A DNA stretch of 47,637 nucleotides, taken from Hyphomicrobiales bacterium. GTDB taxonomy: Bacteria > Pseudomonadota > Alphaproteobacteria > Rhizobiales > Rhizobiaceae. A program made the translations under genes and the position numbers. The stretch is taken from positions 155,021-202,657 of the forward strand of contig UBXV01000027.1 in assembly GCA_900469625.1 (NCBI GenBank), given 5' to 3'. Shown here in pieces: positions 25,211 through 33,201 of the stretch. The notes below the pieces were generated by a model. The model ran no database searches. It saw only the letters and a list, made by a program, of their open reading frames with translations, and had not been told where the DNA came from. The first letter of the stretch is position 1. Each line of letters opens with the position of its first letter.

Positions 25211-26857
25211 TTATTGCCTGTACGCGGTCCGAAAGAGGTCCGCCGGGTCCGGCAGCGCCTTGGCGGATGCGAGCGATGTCGTGCAACCGATGAACCCGTC
25301 GGTAAAGTCGAGAGCCTCGGAGGGCGTGTAGCCGGTCGCTTCGGCGTTGAGGTCGAGCGTCCAACCATTCGAACCGTCGTAGCTGCTTCCCGTGCGGTTC
25401 TCGGCCACACGAACAAGGCCGTCTTCATTGGCCGGCGTCTGGAACCCCCAGAGCAGTTTCGGCTGTCCGGCGACATCGACACGGCGCTGGATGTATCCGG
25501 TCAGCATAAGTCCCGAGACATAGACGGGCTTTTCGAACGCCACGCGCTGCGCCACCCGCGCACCGTGCCCGGGATCTCGGTATGGCCCCATGGCATCCAG
25601 GAGCGTCACCTTGCCGAAGGCGTCCTTCTCCTCACCGAGTGCCGCGAAGAAATCCGGCCGGCATTGGAGCAGCGCGTTCACCAGCCTGTTGCCGCGCAAC
25701 AGCGGCGGCGGCCCAAGCTCGGCCAATCCGAACGTCTCTTCTGCCCACGGCAAGCGGAAGTCCGTCGTTTCGCTCTCGTCGGGTTCGCAGGTTATGCTTG
25801 CCTGCTCGTCAGGGTCAAAATAGGAGGCAATGTCCAGGTGTTTCGAGACCGGGCCGGCGGCAGCATCCTTCGCGCTCAGCGAAGAATAATCCCCCCAGAA
25901 CCGCACTCGATATCGCTCAGCAATGGCGCGCGCGACAGCACCGGGCGGTGCGTTGACCTGAAAGGCCCAGGCAAAACGTGTCGGCTTGCCCTCCTCCATC
26001 GTCCTTCGCTGAAAGAAGCGCACCACGGCAAAATCGCCGATTTTGACGGGACGCTCGAACGTCACGCTTTCGTTGTAGGTATTCACGGCCTGGGGAACAT
26101 GAGGCATATTGCCCGGGCTTTCAAAAGCTTCGACGCGAACGCGCGGAAAGGCCTTTCTTTCGTCCCGCAGCACATTGAAGAACGAGGGCTTGCACGCGAC
26201 GAAAGCGTCGAGAATTTTATCGGCTTTGGCCGGGGCCCTTATCGACGGAAACAGGTCCTCCGGTGAAGGCAGGCGCTTCCTTCCCGTCTCCTTGTCCGTT
26301 GCCAGACCCGACATCCGATCCTTGGAAGCCTCGCACATCAAAAGTGTACGCGTGGGATCGTTCGCCTGACGAATAATGATCTTACTGAAACTGTCCTCAG
26401 GCGCGACCGATACGTCGCCCGGCCGCGCGCCCGGGTCGGTGCTGAGCTGCAGCTCGCGCGTCTGATCGCCGTTGGAGGCGAACCTGGCACCGGGCAGCAG
26501 GTTCTCGATGACCTTTGCGACCTCGGGCACACTCCGCTCCACCTCGAAGCCCCATGCGAAATGCGGAACCGCAATGCCGACGGCCTCGAACTGAACATAT
26601 TTGCCAAGCGGTAGTCCAGCGGCAACCACGGGCGCTGTGAACGCAATGGTGTGCCCGTTTACGCCGTCCGCCTCGTGGTCGTAAGGGGCGATGCTAATTG
26701 CGCGGAAGTCTGCCTTGTCGCTTGCAAGAAGCGAGAAGATGTCGGCCTTGCAGGCAAGGAATTCTGCGAACACCCTTCCCGCATTGCCCCTATCCGCCGC
26801 CACTGCGGGCGTCGCAAGCGCGATGAGATAGAACACTGCGCAAAGTCGCTTGATCAT
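25211..26857 (-). CDS. Secreted triple-domain protein, candidate poly-immunity protein
   Basis: A 548-residue exported protein; signal peptide MIKRLCAVFYLIALATPAVA. Three tandem copies of one domain are visible: copy 1 about 26-205 (Cys36, FAWGFEV 100-106, Cys175, LPSPEDLF 196-203), copy 2 about 214-378 (Cys222, FAWAFQV 295-301, Cys357), copy 3 about 390-543 (Cys399, LLWGFQT 468-474, Cys525, LPDPADLF 535-542). Each copy begins with an ACK/QCR-x-x-FF-x-x-L helix. The copies are well diverged, so the fusion is old. A frameshifted lysozyme-like remnant lies upstream. Fused immunity domains are known in polymorphic toxin systems; this role is inferred. The fold is not recognised. Confidence 0.75.
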   Translation of the reverse strand: MIKRLCAVFYLIALATPAVAADRGNAGRVFAEFLACKADIFSLLASDKADFRAISIAPYDHEADGVNGHTIAFTAPVVAAGLPLGKYVQFEAVGIAVPHFAWGFEVERSVPEVAKVIENLLPGARFASNGDQTRELQLSTDPGARPGDVSVAPEDSFSKIIIRQANDPTRTLLMCEASKDRMSGLATDKETGRKRLPSPEDLFPSIRAPAKADKILDAFVACKPSFFNVLRDERKAFPRVRVEAFESPGNMPHVPQAVNTYNESVTFERPVKIGDFAVVRFFQRRTMEEGKPTRFAWAFQVNAPPGAVARAIAERYRVRFWGDYSSLSAKDAAAGPVSKHLDIASYFDPDEQASITCEPDESETTDFRLPWAEETFGLAELGPPPLLRGNRLVNALLQCRPDFFAALGEEKDAFGKVTLLDAMGPYRDPGHGARVAQRVAFEKPVYVSGLMLTGYIQRRVDVAGQPKLLWGFQTPANEDGLVRVAENRTGSSYDGSNGWTLDLNAEATGYTPSEALDFTDGFIGCTTSLASAKALPDPADLFRTAYRQ

Positions 26858-27012
26858 GTTACGCCCCAACTGCCGAACTCACCTTGAACTCTGTTGCTCG
26901 AAAAAGGCGGTCATGGCCGTCACCTCGCCGAGCACGAGCCGAAACAGCGCCTTGCCCTGCCCTCATGCCGACGCAACCAAGGCAGATTGACAATCGATGA
27001 CAACTCGTTTTG

Positions 27013-27041
27013 CCTGTAGAACATTACAAGAACGAATGCAA
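27013..27041 (-). promoter_or_regulatory. Promoter with LexA-type box
   Basis: On the minus strand TTGCAT (27041-27036), 17-base spacer, TACAGG (27018-27013). The spacer holds GTTCTTGTAATGTTC, a GTTC-N7-GTTC box (27033-27019). It lies about 155 bases before the triple-domain gene and matches the promoter at 24584-24612 in all elements, while the sequence around it differs. Confidence 0.7.
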
Positions 27042-27127
27042 TATGGAATGGCTGAGCATCGGGGCGCTGTTCGGTCCGAGGTCTCTCGCGATTTGTACAG
27101 GGGTGGCCGGCCTCGCGACGGCTCCCT

Positions 27128-27425
27128 CTAGCGGGTCGGGCGACCCCGCGGCGCATACCGGGGCGGGCCATCGGCCGCGCGCGGTGTCGGCACGGGTGGC
27201 TGATAGTCCGGAAGGTTCATGGCACGGCGCGCGAGCCTTTGACGTTCTTCAAGTTTCGGTTCGCCTGACCTCAGATACACGTCTTCGATGATGCTTGCGG
27301 CCTCATCGGCGTTGGCCGCCTGCTTGAGGCTCTTCAAAACTTTCTTTTCCGAGGCCGGTGAGCACGTGCTCCAGAAAGCCGTAGCTCGCCACTGAGCGAT
27401 TGCAATTCATCCAATTGCCCAGCGA
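27128..27425 (-). pseudogene. Frameshifted 3' remnant of a tail-tip-lysozyme-like effector
   Basis: Two frames carry adjoining pieces of one protein end: NRSVASYGFLEHVLTGLGKE in one, then VLKSLKQAANADEAASIIED and SGEPKLEERQRLARRAM in another, switching near 27345. The layout (aromatic-x-FL-x-x-x-L, then LK-x-A-N-x-x-EAA, then an x-x-GEP-x-x-E-R end) matches the C-terminal part of Phage_lysozyme2-type cell-wall lysozymes. The 5' part is missing: the fragment begins 14 bases after the small membrane gene. I read it as an older effector truncated by a newer cassette. The family call is tentative. Confidence 0.45.
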
Positions 27426-27438
27426 TCATGGACTGAAA

Positions 27439-27615
27439 TCAAAGCAGCTTGCATTCCGGCGCCTTCCCTCCACTGCGTTCGCAGACAACTCCTCGCCCCT
27501 GATCTTCGTCCGCGTAGGGATCGGTTGTAGCGATGTAGGCAAAGATCGAAACGACGGACAAAATGGCGCCGACCACAATCACCAGATAAGCCGAACCCAG
27601 AAGCCAATTCTTCAT
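27439..27615 (-). CDS. Small single-pass membrane protein, candidate immunity partner
   Basis: A 58-residue protein: MKNW, then a strong membrane helix (SAYLVIVVGAILSVVSIFAY), then a polar tail with two Cys (VVCERSGGKAPECKLL). It follows the effector at 27754-28494 in the same direction. Position and membrane location match the immunity slot of the other cassettes, but nothing in the sequence proves the pairing. Confidence 0.55.
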   Translation of the reverse strand: MKNWLLGSAYLVIVVGAILSVVSIFAYIATTDPYADEDQGRGVVCERSGGKAPECKLL

Positions 27616-27753
27616 AAATGTTTCGCTCTCATTCAACGCCGAAGAAAAACCAACGCTAGCCGATTGGTAACGCTCGATCTCCCGCACGTGCAACAACGTG
27701 AGCAATACATCATGGCGAAATGCAACCGATTTTCGGCAGCATCTGCATTTTCT

Positions 27754-28494
27754 TCAACCCGGCCACTTTGAAATCATGCTCTTCAATGACTCTCGGCCAG
27801 GGAACAACTCATTCCAGAAGCCACCGCCGTTGGAAGCTGCCCGCGTTTTGTCCGAACCGGATTGCCCCCTCGTCTCCCGTGACTCCCTCTTCTCATGGAC
27901 GCCTTCGAGCGGGGAGAGACCATGCGGCTGAGGGCCGGACCAGGTTGGCTCCTCATTGAATCCGAAAAGACCTTTGGACCAGTGGTTGCCAGCGTATTTT
28001 GCCAGGCGCGCATCTGGCGCGTTGTCACTGATGGAGCGGATAAGGTCTCCATTGCGCCGCGCCTTGTCGACAAGTTCCAAAATCTGCGCGTCACTCAGAT
28101 TATGCTCGGCCGCATAGTCTCCTATCTGGCGTCCGATATCATTGTTCCATTCATCCCGCAGATGGTCTTTCGCGTTGTCTTCGCCGGCAATCTTGTCGGA
28201 GACCCAAGATTCCCATTCGCGAGCCGTCCCGAGAGCGCGTGCTACGCCTGGGAAATTGTCCCGCTGAATGGCACCGCTCTGATAGGCGTGCGCGTTGGCG
28301 TTTCGGATGCCTTTCAGCTCGATGACTTTCTCGTCGGGATATTGTGCAAGCACCGGATAGTGCTTGTTGTTATAGGCCTCGACCGTCCGCTCGTGCTTAT
28401 CGTAGTCCACGGCGCTGATAACTTGTTCGCGTAGCATCTTCGGTGGCAAGGCCATCGCTTCGCCAAGTTTTTTGGCGTTTTTCCCGAGATCCAT
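27754..28494 (-). CDS. Effector-like protein with DUF6973-like motif
   Basis: A 246-residue protein with no signal peptide, encoded straight after the capsid gene. The central region has NANAHAYQSG (65-74), a following GTAREWESW and DEWNNDIGRQIGDYA (114-128). This N-A-x-x-H-A ... D-x-x-N-N-x-x-G-R-x-I pattern is the one I associate with DUF6973-type domains found at the ends of secreted polymorphic toxins; the reaction is unknown. The C-terminal 60 residues are Gly/Ser/Arg-rich and look disordered. As an ejected or packaged protein it would be released into a target cell; that is inference. Confidence 0.55.
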   Translation of the reverse strand: MDLGKNAKKLGEAMALPPKMLREQVISAVDYDKHERTVEAYNNKHYPVLAQYPDEKVIELKGIRNANAHAYQSGAIQRDNFPGVARALGTAREWESWVSDKIAGEDNAKDHLRDEWNNDIGRQIGDYAAEHNLSDAQILELVDKARRNGDLIRSISDNAPDARLAKYAGNHWSKGLFGFNEEPTWSGPQPHGLSPLEGVHEKRESRETRGQSGSDKTRAASNGGGFWNELFPGRESLKSMISKWPG

Positions 28495-28537
28495 CTTAGC
28501 CCTCCATGAATTGGATTACATGCCAGGTTTCAGAGCA

Positions 28538-28564
28538 ACGGCGGCAGAAGAACATTGCCGCCGT
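28538..28564 (-). terminator. Hairpin after the major capsid gene
   Basis: ACGGCGGCA (28538-28546) pairs perfectly with TGCCGCCGT (28556-28564), nine-base loop, 12 bases after the capsid stop. There is no T-run, so it may attenuate rather than stop transcription into the effector gene. Confidence 0.5.
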
Positions 28565-28576
28565 CGCCCCTCCCAA

Positions 28577-29572
28577 TCAGCTCGCAGCACTCAGCCCGAA
28601 CAGGTCGGCCGCAATGCCGAGGCCCTTTTCGTTGTGCACCTTCAGCGTGCCCTCGCCGATGATCACGCCCTTGTCGGCGTCGCCGGTCTTGGCCACGGCC
28701 TTGTCCTCCTGGATCTGGCGCAGCCACAGGAAGGAGAGCATGTCGGTATCGAGGAAGAAGGCGTTGCGCGCGAGCTTGCCATTGCCCGCCTGCACCCGGT
28801 TCGGGTGGATCATCACGGTGCCGAATGGGCCTTCGTAATAGTCGGCCGTGGCAACGATCGTGTTTCGCTCGCCGCCCTGCGAAACCGCATAGCGGAACGG
28901 CGCGACATTGGCGTCCGACATGAAGGTCACGAACACCGACTTCACATAGGGCGAAACCGAAACATGGCGGAAGTTGGCGCCGTTCTGGTAGCCGGTCTGC
29001 ATCACCTGGTCGAGGATCGCCTTGGTGAAGGGGCGCTGGGCGCCATCGGTCGGCGCGACGGTCAGCCCGGTCGTCGGGTTGTAGCCGCCATTGGCGCCGC
29101 CGGCCCCGCGCGAAACGTTGGTCGCAAGCCAGGTCGGCAGCGAGCCGAGCTCACGGGTTGCGCCGGAGACCGAAGCATTGGTGTCGACGATGGCGTATTC
29201 CAGGTCCTTGCGGATCTCCACGCCCTTCTTCAGCTTCTGGTACTTGCGCTTCTGCACGTTGCCGGCCTCGGCCACCACTTCCTGGGTGGCCGAAATGATC
29301 CAGTCCTTGCGCAGGATCTGGGTGTAGTTGCCGAGCCGCGTCGGCGCGATGATGGTGCCGAAGGTGTAGTCGTCGCCTTCCTGGCGGATGTTTTCGCCGG
29401 GTGACGCGAGTTCGTCGGTCTCCCATTCCGGGTGGTGCGTCTTGCACTTGCCCTTTTCGATCAGCGAGTAGATCGGCGTGTCTTCCGGCGTGATGCGGGA
29501 AACGACGTCGGAGAGATCCTCGCGGTTGCCCACGGCCTGGGAGGTGGTGAAGGTGTTTGCTACAACTGCCAT
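28577..29572 (-). CDS. Major capsid protein
   Basis: A 331-residue coat protein; the ATG after AAGGACACC gives MAVVANTFTTSQAVGN. Typical of the HK97-fold capsids of SU10-like and related phages: the early TPEDTPIYSLIEKGKC segment, PEWETDELASPGENI, and a C-terminal domain with VMIHPNRV and RQIQEDKAVAKTGDA. It follows the scaffold gene. A 457-base part of its 3' half is duplicated 3.4 kb downstream as a pseudogene fragment, with effector and secreted-protein genes between. Confidence 0.88.
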   Translation of the reverse strand: MAVVANTFTTSQAVGNREDLSDVVSRITPEDTPIYSLIEKGKCKTHHPEWETDELASPGENIRQEGDDYTFGTIIAPTRLGNYTQILRKDWIISATQEVVAEAGNVQKRKYQKLKKGVEIRKDLEYAIVDTNASVSGATRELGSLPTWLATNVSRGAGGANGGYNPTTGLTVAPTDGAQRPFTKAILDQVMQTGYQNGANFRHVSVSPYVKSVFVTFMSDANVAPFRYAVSQGGERNTIVATADYYEGPFGTVMIHPNRVQAGNGKLARNAFFLDTDMLSFLWLRQIQEDKAVAKTGDADKGVIIGEGTLKVHNEKGLGIAADLFGLSAAS

Positions 29573-29770
29573 GTTGGTGTCCTTGAATGTTGGGATGGGT
29601 CGCACGCGCGGCCTCAGGCGGGCGCGGGCGATGCGGATCGGTTTTGGTCGGATGCGCAGGTCGCCGGCAGAGCGGCCAACGCCTGCAAGGGCGCCTTGCC
29701 AAAAGTCATGCAAAGACAAGACGCTGGGCACGTTTCCGGATTCTGTTTGTGTGCGTCTTGAAGGCCTCGG

Positions 29771-30739
29771 TCAGTCGAAGTCGATGGCCATCGCGTCGCG
29801 GATCGAGCCGGTTTTCGACAGGCGTTTCATTGCCTCCAGGCTTTCGCGCGGCGACCGCTCGGCTTTCGCCGCCGGCCTTGGCCGCGCCACTGGTGACGGC
29901 GCCCGTTTCAGCTTGGCCATCGCCCGCATCTTTGCCTGTTCGGCCGCAAAGCCGAGCCGGGCATAATGCGCGAGCTTGAACATGCGGTGGTCGGCGACCT
30001 CGCGCACTTCCTCTTCGGAAAAGCCGAGCACCCGCGCCACATCGAAAGCCCCGGCAAAGAAGGCAAGACGGCCTTCCTCGTCGGCCGTCTCAGGAAAGGC
30101 TTCCATCAGCTTGGCGTTTTCGGCCTCGAGGGCCTCGTCGCTGGCCACCGATGCCATGGTGTCGACGATCTCCGCCGGTCCTTCTGCAATCGCAAGGATC
30201 TCGTCGATGCGTGCCAGCCCCGCCTGGTGCAGCCCCCATTGGCGCCGATAGCCGTCGGGGTCGAGCGCCGCCATGTGTTCGGGCGGCTCCGGCGGTATCT
30301 GGCTTGCGAGCAGGTTGGCAAAGGCATTGGCGGATTTCGCGACGCGGTTGGCCATGCCTTCGAGCGCCCGCCCGCGGTTGGCGATGTCCTGCGTCTTGTG
30401 GCGGTAGTCGCGATCCCGCATGTATCCGAGCTTCAGCTCGGAGAACGGCACGTCTTCGCCGCCCTTCAGCCGCACCAGGAAATCCTCGGCTTCGTTGGCC
30501 GCCGTGTCCTCGTCAGGCTCGGTCGGCTCGTCTTCAAGGGATGCGGGTTCGCCGGATGTCAGGCCATCGTCGATGGCCGCATCGCTCTCGCCGTCATGGT
30601 CGGCTCCATAGGCCTCGGGGTTGGCCCTGTCATCGACATCGGGCTCCCGGAAGTTGAGGTTTTCGGGGTCGTCGAGATCGGTCGAGCGGTCAACGGTTTT
30701 GCTCCCGCCGTAAGGCAGGTTGGCACTATCGTTCGTCAT
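29771..30739 (-). CDS. Scaffolding protein
   Basis: A 322-residue, very acidic protein (SLEDEPTEPDEDTAANEAED) with long charged helices and a basic C-terminus (RPRPAAKAERSPRESLEAMK). This charge layout and the place immediately before the capsid gene are those of an internal scaffold that guides procapsid assembly through a basic capsid-binding tail. Confidence 0.78.
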   Translation of the reverse strand: MTNDSANLPYGGSKTVDRSTDLDDPENLNFREPDVDDRANPEAYGADHDGESDAAIDDGLTSGEPASLEDEPTEPDEDTAANEAEDFLVRLKGGEDVPFSELKLGYMRDRDYRHKTQDIANRGRALEGMANRVAKSANAFANLLASQIPPEPPEHMAALDPDGYRRQWGLHQAGLARIDEILAIAEGPAEIVDTMASVASDEALEAENAKLMEAFPETADEEGRLAFFAGAFDVARVLGFSEEEVREVADHRMFKLAHYARLGFAAEQAKMRAMAKLKRAPSPVARPRPAAKAERSPRESLEAMKRLSKTGSIRDAMAIDFD

Positions 30740-30820
30740 GGGGTGACCTTCTTGAAAGCTGGTTCAATGCGTAAGGTCGTTCCGGCGAATGCGTGGAGCG
30801 ACCATGGAAAGCGCTTGCCC

Positions 30821-31057
30821 TCAGGCGGGTGCGCCCTTGCCGTCAGCCTTGGCTTGTTCCGTCAGGAACTTGAGCTTGGCCCGGAAATTTCGAATGGCAC
30901 GGGTCTCCGCGGCATAGGCCGCGCGCCCGGCGTCGTCGGTCGGGCCGGCGTGGATGCAGCCATTGATCGCCGCCCACTCCAGCTCGCTCATCAACTCTTC
31001 AAAAAAAGGCACGTCGAGAATGGCGCGCGCAGCGGCTGCCCGTTCCTCTGGTTTCAT
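30821..31057 (-). CDS. Small head-region protein (78 aa)
   Basis: A 78-residue helical protein (RAILDVPFFEELMSELEWAA, later AETRAIRNFRAKLKFLTEQ). Short proteins of this kind lie between portal and scaffold in related clusters. It marks the left border of the portal-side insertion: 7.1 kb of cargo separates it from the portal gene. Confidence 0.66.
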   Translation of the reverse strand: MKPEERAAAARAILDVPFFEELMSELEWAAINGCIHAGPTDDAGRAAYAAETRAIRNFRAKLKFLTEQAKADGKGAPA

Positions 31058-31116
31058 GCTTCTGACCTCGGTTGGAGAATGGCGCTTTCGATCAATATTT
31101 TGCGTCGAACGCCGCC

Positions 31117-31739
31117 TTGATTCTGCTTTTGTTCCACGCTACCGATGTGCGAAAAGCCGCAATTTGCTACCCTGAGTCGCTTTCGCGAATACCAAACTAG
31201 ATTTTGCCTGCCCGGCCATTTCAGCGTCAGATGCCTCGCTCCAGGTTGCCCGCGGCAGCGCAAGGCCCGACCGCAGGAGATGGCCGGCGACGCCACCGAT
31301 ACGCGCGCGTCTATCGAATGAGGAACCCGTGAGAAGATTATCGAGCTTGATCCTGTCCGCCCTGCTTCTCGCGGCCCCCGCTTCGCCGGTCGAGGCGATC
31401 GGCCAGTCGGGCGAACCGCGCTTCCTCGTCAAGGCCTTCCTGTTGAAGACCGACAAGACCTTCGATCATGCGACGGGCTGGTGCGGCCATGACAGCGTCT
31501 GCAGCCTCACGGTCGGCGATTACAAGGTCGGCTTACGCTTCTTCTTGAGCGGCAGTAGCTACCGCCTGCGTGTTGCGCCATCCTGGGATGGCGCCGATCC
31601 CTGCTGTGTCTTCAAGGATGGAAGCGACGAGACCTCCGTACCGAACGGCCAACCGCACGACGTAGAACTCTATTACAGGAAAGCCTCTGGCCGCCAGGAA
31701 CTTGGCACACTCTACATCGCGCTCGAGAGCCTCGAATAG
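31117..31739 (+). repeat. Direct repeat unit E: promoter plus periplasmic protein gene
   Basis: Starts with TTGATTCTGCTTTTGTTCC and runs through an upstream region into the gene at 31329. The same order and much of the same DNA recur at 32380-33008. Forty-odd bases around the GTG start are identical between the units. Confidence 0.8.
31329..31739 (+). CDS. Periplasmic protein E, candidate immunity protein
   Basis: A 136-residue exported protein with a GTG start and signal peptide (RRLSSLILSALLLAAPASP, cleavage near VEA). The mature part has CGHDSVC, a VGDYKVGLRF strand and a CC pair, suggesting disulfides. It is a close paralogue of the product of 32586-33008. It is read rightward, against the phage operon, and ends ten bases from the convergent effector-like gene at 31750. 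Small periplasmic partners convergent with a signal-less gene fit immunity proteins for envelope-acting effectors; not proven. Confidence 0.68.
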   Translation: MRRLSSLILSALLLAAPASPVEAIGQSGEPRFLVKAFLLKTDKTFDHATGWCGHDSVCSLTVGDYKVGLRFFLSGSSYRLRVAPSWDGADPCCVFKDGSDETSVPNGQPHDVELYYRKASGRQELGTLYIALESLE

Positions 31740-31749
31740 CTCAAGGCGG

Positions 31750-32271
31750 TCACTCCCTCCATATGTCGAGCGCTTTCCTTAGGGAAACGGGCTGCTCCCG
31801 TGTTGGATTGTTCCAGGGCATGTCTTGCCCGTTCAACTGCGGGTGGTTCCTGAAGGGATCCTCGTAGAAGCTCTGGTATTCCTTCAAGCTCAGCCCTTCT
31901 TGCAACGATTGAATGGACGAGACGATGTCCTTCAAAGCTGCCAAACCATCGTCGTTTGAAACCTTGGACTGCATCAGGTCGAGCTCGGTCTTTACGTCTT
32001 CAAGATTTTTCTGCATTCCGCTCAGGCCCTTGCGCCGTCCGGCAATGTAGGCATCGTCGCCACGTGGATCCTTCGACAATGCGCCCAAAGGTTTCCGCGA
32101 TCCCTCCGCCGTATAGGCTTCGGGCCCCTCGCGAGCGCTGCGCAAGAGTTCGTAGGCATAGGCTTTCGCATCTTCGGGACTTAGATAGCCCGCGCGAAGG
32201 CTCGGCAGATTGCGTCTCTCGACAGCTCCGGAACCCGGCTTGGCTCGACCCGGAAAAATGAAATCATCCAT
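31750..32271 (-). CDS. Effector-like cargo protein E (173 aa)
   Basis: A 173-residue signal-less protein, MDDFIFPGRAKPGSG at the start, a basic/polar middle and a helical charged region (LSGMQKNLEDVKTELDLMQS). No catalytic motif is recognised. It is convergent with the periplasmic protein gene at 31329-31739 with a 10-base gap. Its partner slot matches the cassette plan, and that is the only evidence for an effector role. Confidence 0.5.
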   Translation of the reverse strand: MDDFIFPGRAKPGSGAVERRNLPSLRAGYLSPEDAKAYAYELLRSAREGPEAYTAEGSRKPLGALSKDPRGDDAYIAGRRKGLSGMQKNLEDVKTELDLMQSKVSNDDGLAALKDIVSSIQSLQEGLSLKEYQSFYEDPFRNHPQLNGQDMPWNNPTREQPVSLRKALDIWRE

Positions 32272-32379
32272 GCCTTTGTCCTTTCCAAATGGCCGTTACA
32301 GGCCAGGATTTCCTTGCGCTCCCGCGCGCAACACCTGCCAGGCTGTATTGCCTGGCGGAGCATAACGGTGTGTGCGGGA

Positions 32380-33008
32380 TTGATTCTGCTTTTGTTCCGC
32401 GCTACCGATGTGCGAAACGAGATAATGCGCTACCCTAGGTAGCTTTCGCGAGCACCAGACGAATTGCTGGCTCCCGGCTGTTCAGCGTCAGCGGTCCGTG
32501 CCCGGATTGCCAGCGCTTGGCACAAATGGCGCGAGCGGTCGTGCACCAGTCACCGACACGCGCGCGTCTATCGAATGAGGAACCCGTGAGAAGATTATCG
32601 AGCTTGATATTGTCCGCAGCACTTCTGGCCGCAGCGGTTTCGCCCGCATCGGCGATCGGCCAGTCGGGAAAGCCGCGCGTCCTCGTCAAGGCCTTCCTGC
32701 TGAAGACCGACAAGACCTTCGATCACGCCACCAGTTGGTGCGATCATGACACGATCTGCACCCTCACGGTCGGCGATTATGATGTCGGCCTACGCTTCTT
32801 CGCGACAGGCTTCACGATCGACAGCAGCTACCGCCTGCGTGTCGCGGCGTCCCGGGAAAACGCCGAGCCCTGCTGCTTCTTCGAAGATGGACACTACGAG
32901 ACCTCCGTCGCAAGCGGCCTGCCGCATGCCGAAACGCTCTATTACAGAACAACCTCTGGCCTCCAGGCGCTCGGCACATTCTATATCGCTCTCGAGGGCC
33001 TTAAGTAG
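32380..33008 (+). repeat. Direct repeat unit D: promoter plus periplasmic protein gene
   Basis: Second copy of the unit at 31117-31739: the same leading TTGATTCTGCTTTTGTTCC, diverged middle, and a nearly identical block around the GTG start. A TTGATT-17-TACCGA promoter-like spacing is the same in both copies. Confidence 0.8.
32586..33008 (+). CDS. Periplasmic protein D, candidate immunity protein
   Basis: A 140-residue paralogue of periplasmic protein E: GTG start, signal peptide RRLSSLILSAALLAAAVSP, mature motifs CDHDTIC, VGDYDVGLRFF and CCFFEDG. Four Cys are conserved between the two. It converges on the effector-like gene at 33202-33930. The coding difference from protein E is spread over the mature part, as expected if each copy recognises a different partner. 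Confidence 0.68.
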   Translation: MRRLSSLILSAALLAAAVSPASAIGQSGKPRVLVKAFLLKTDKTFDHATSWCDHDTICTLTVGDYDVGLRFFATGFTIDSSYRLRVAASRENAEPCCFFEDGHYETSVASGLPHAETLYYRTTSGLQALGTFYIALEGLK

Positions 33009-33201
33009 CGGATCGCCAGTCGGCGCCGCCGCGTTTCTGACGACGTCTTATGGTGACGCCCGTCCATGCACGGGGCCGCTTTTTCGGTGGCCAATCGCAC
33101 GGATCCGGATTGCCTGGGGGACGCCCCTCGCACGTTGCAGCCGTCGCCGTCAGCGGATATTGCCTGGACGGGATGGGCCAGCCCAGATGCGCATCATCTG
33201 C

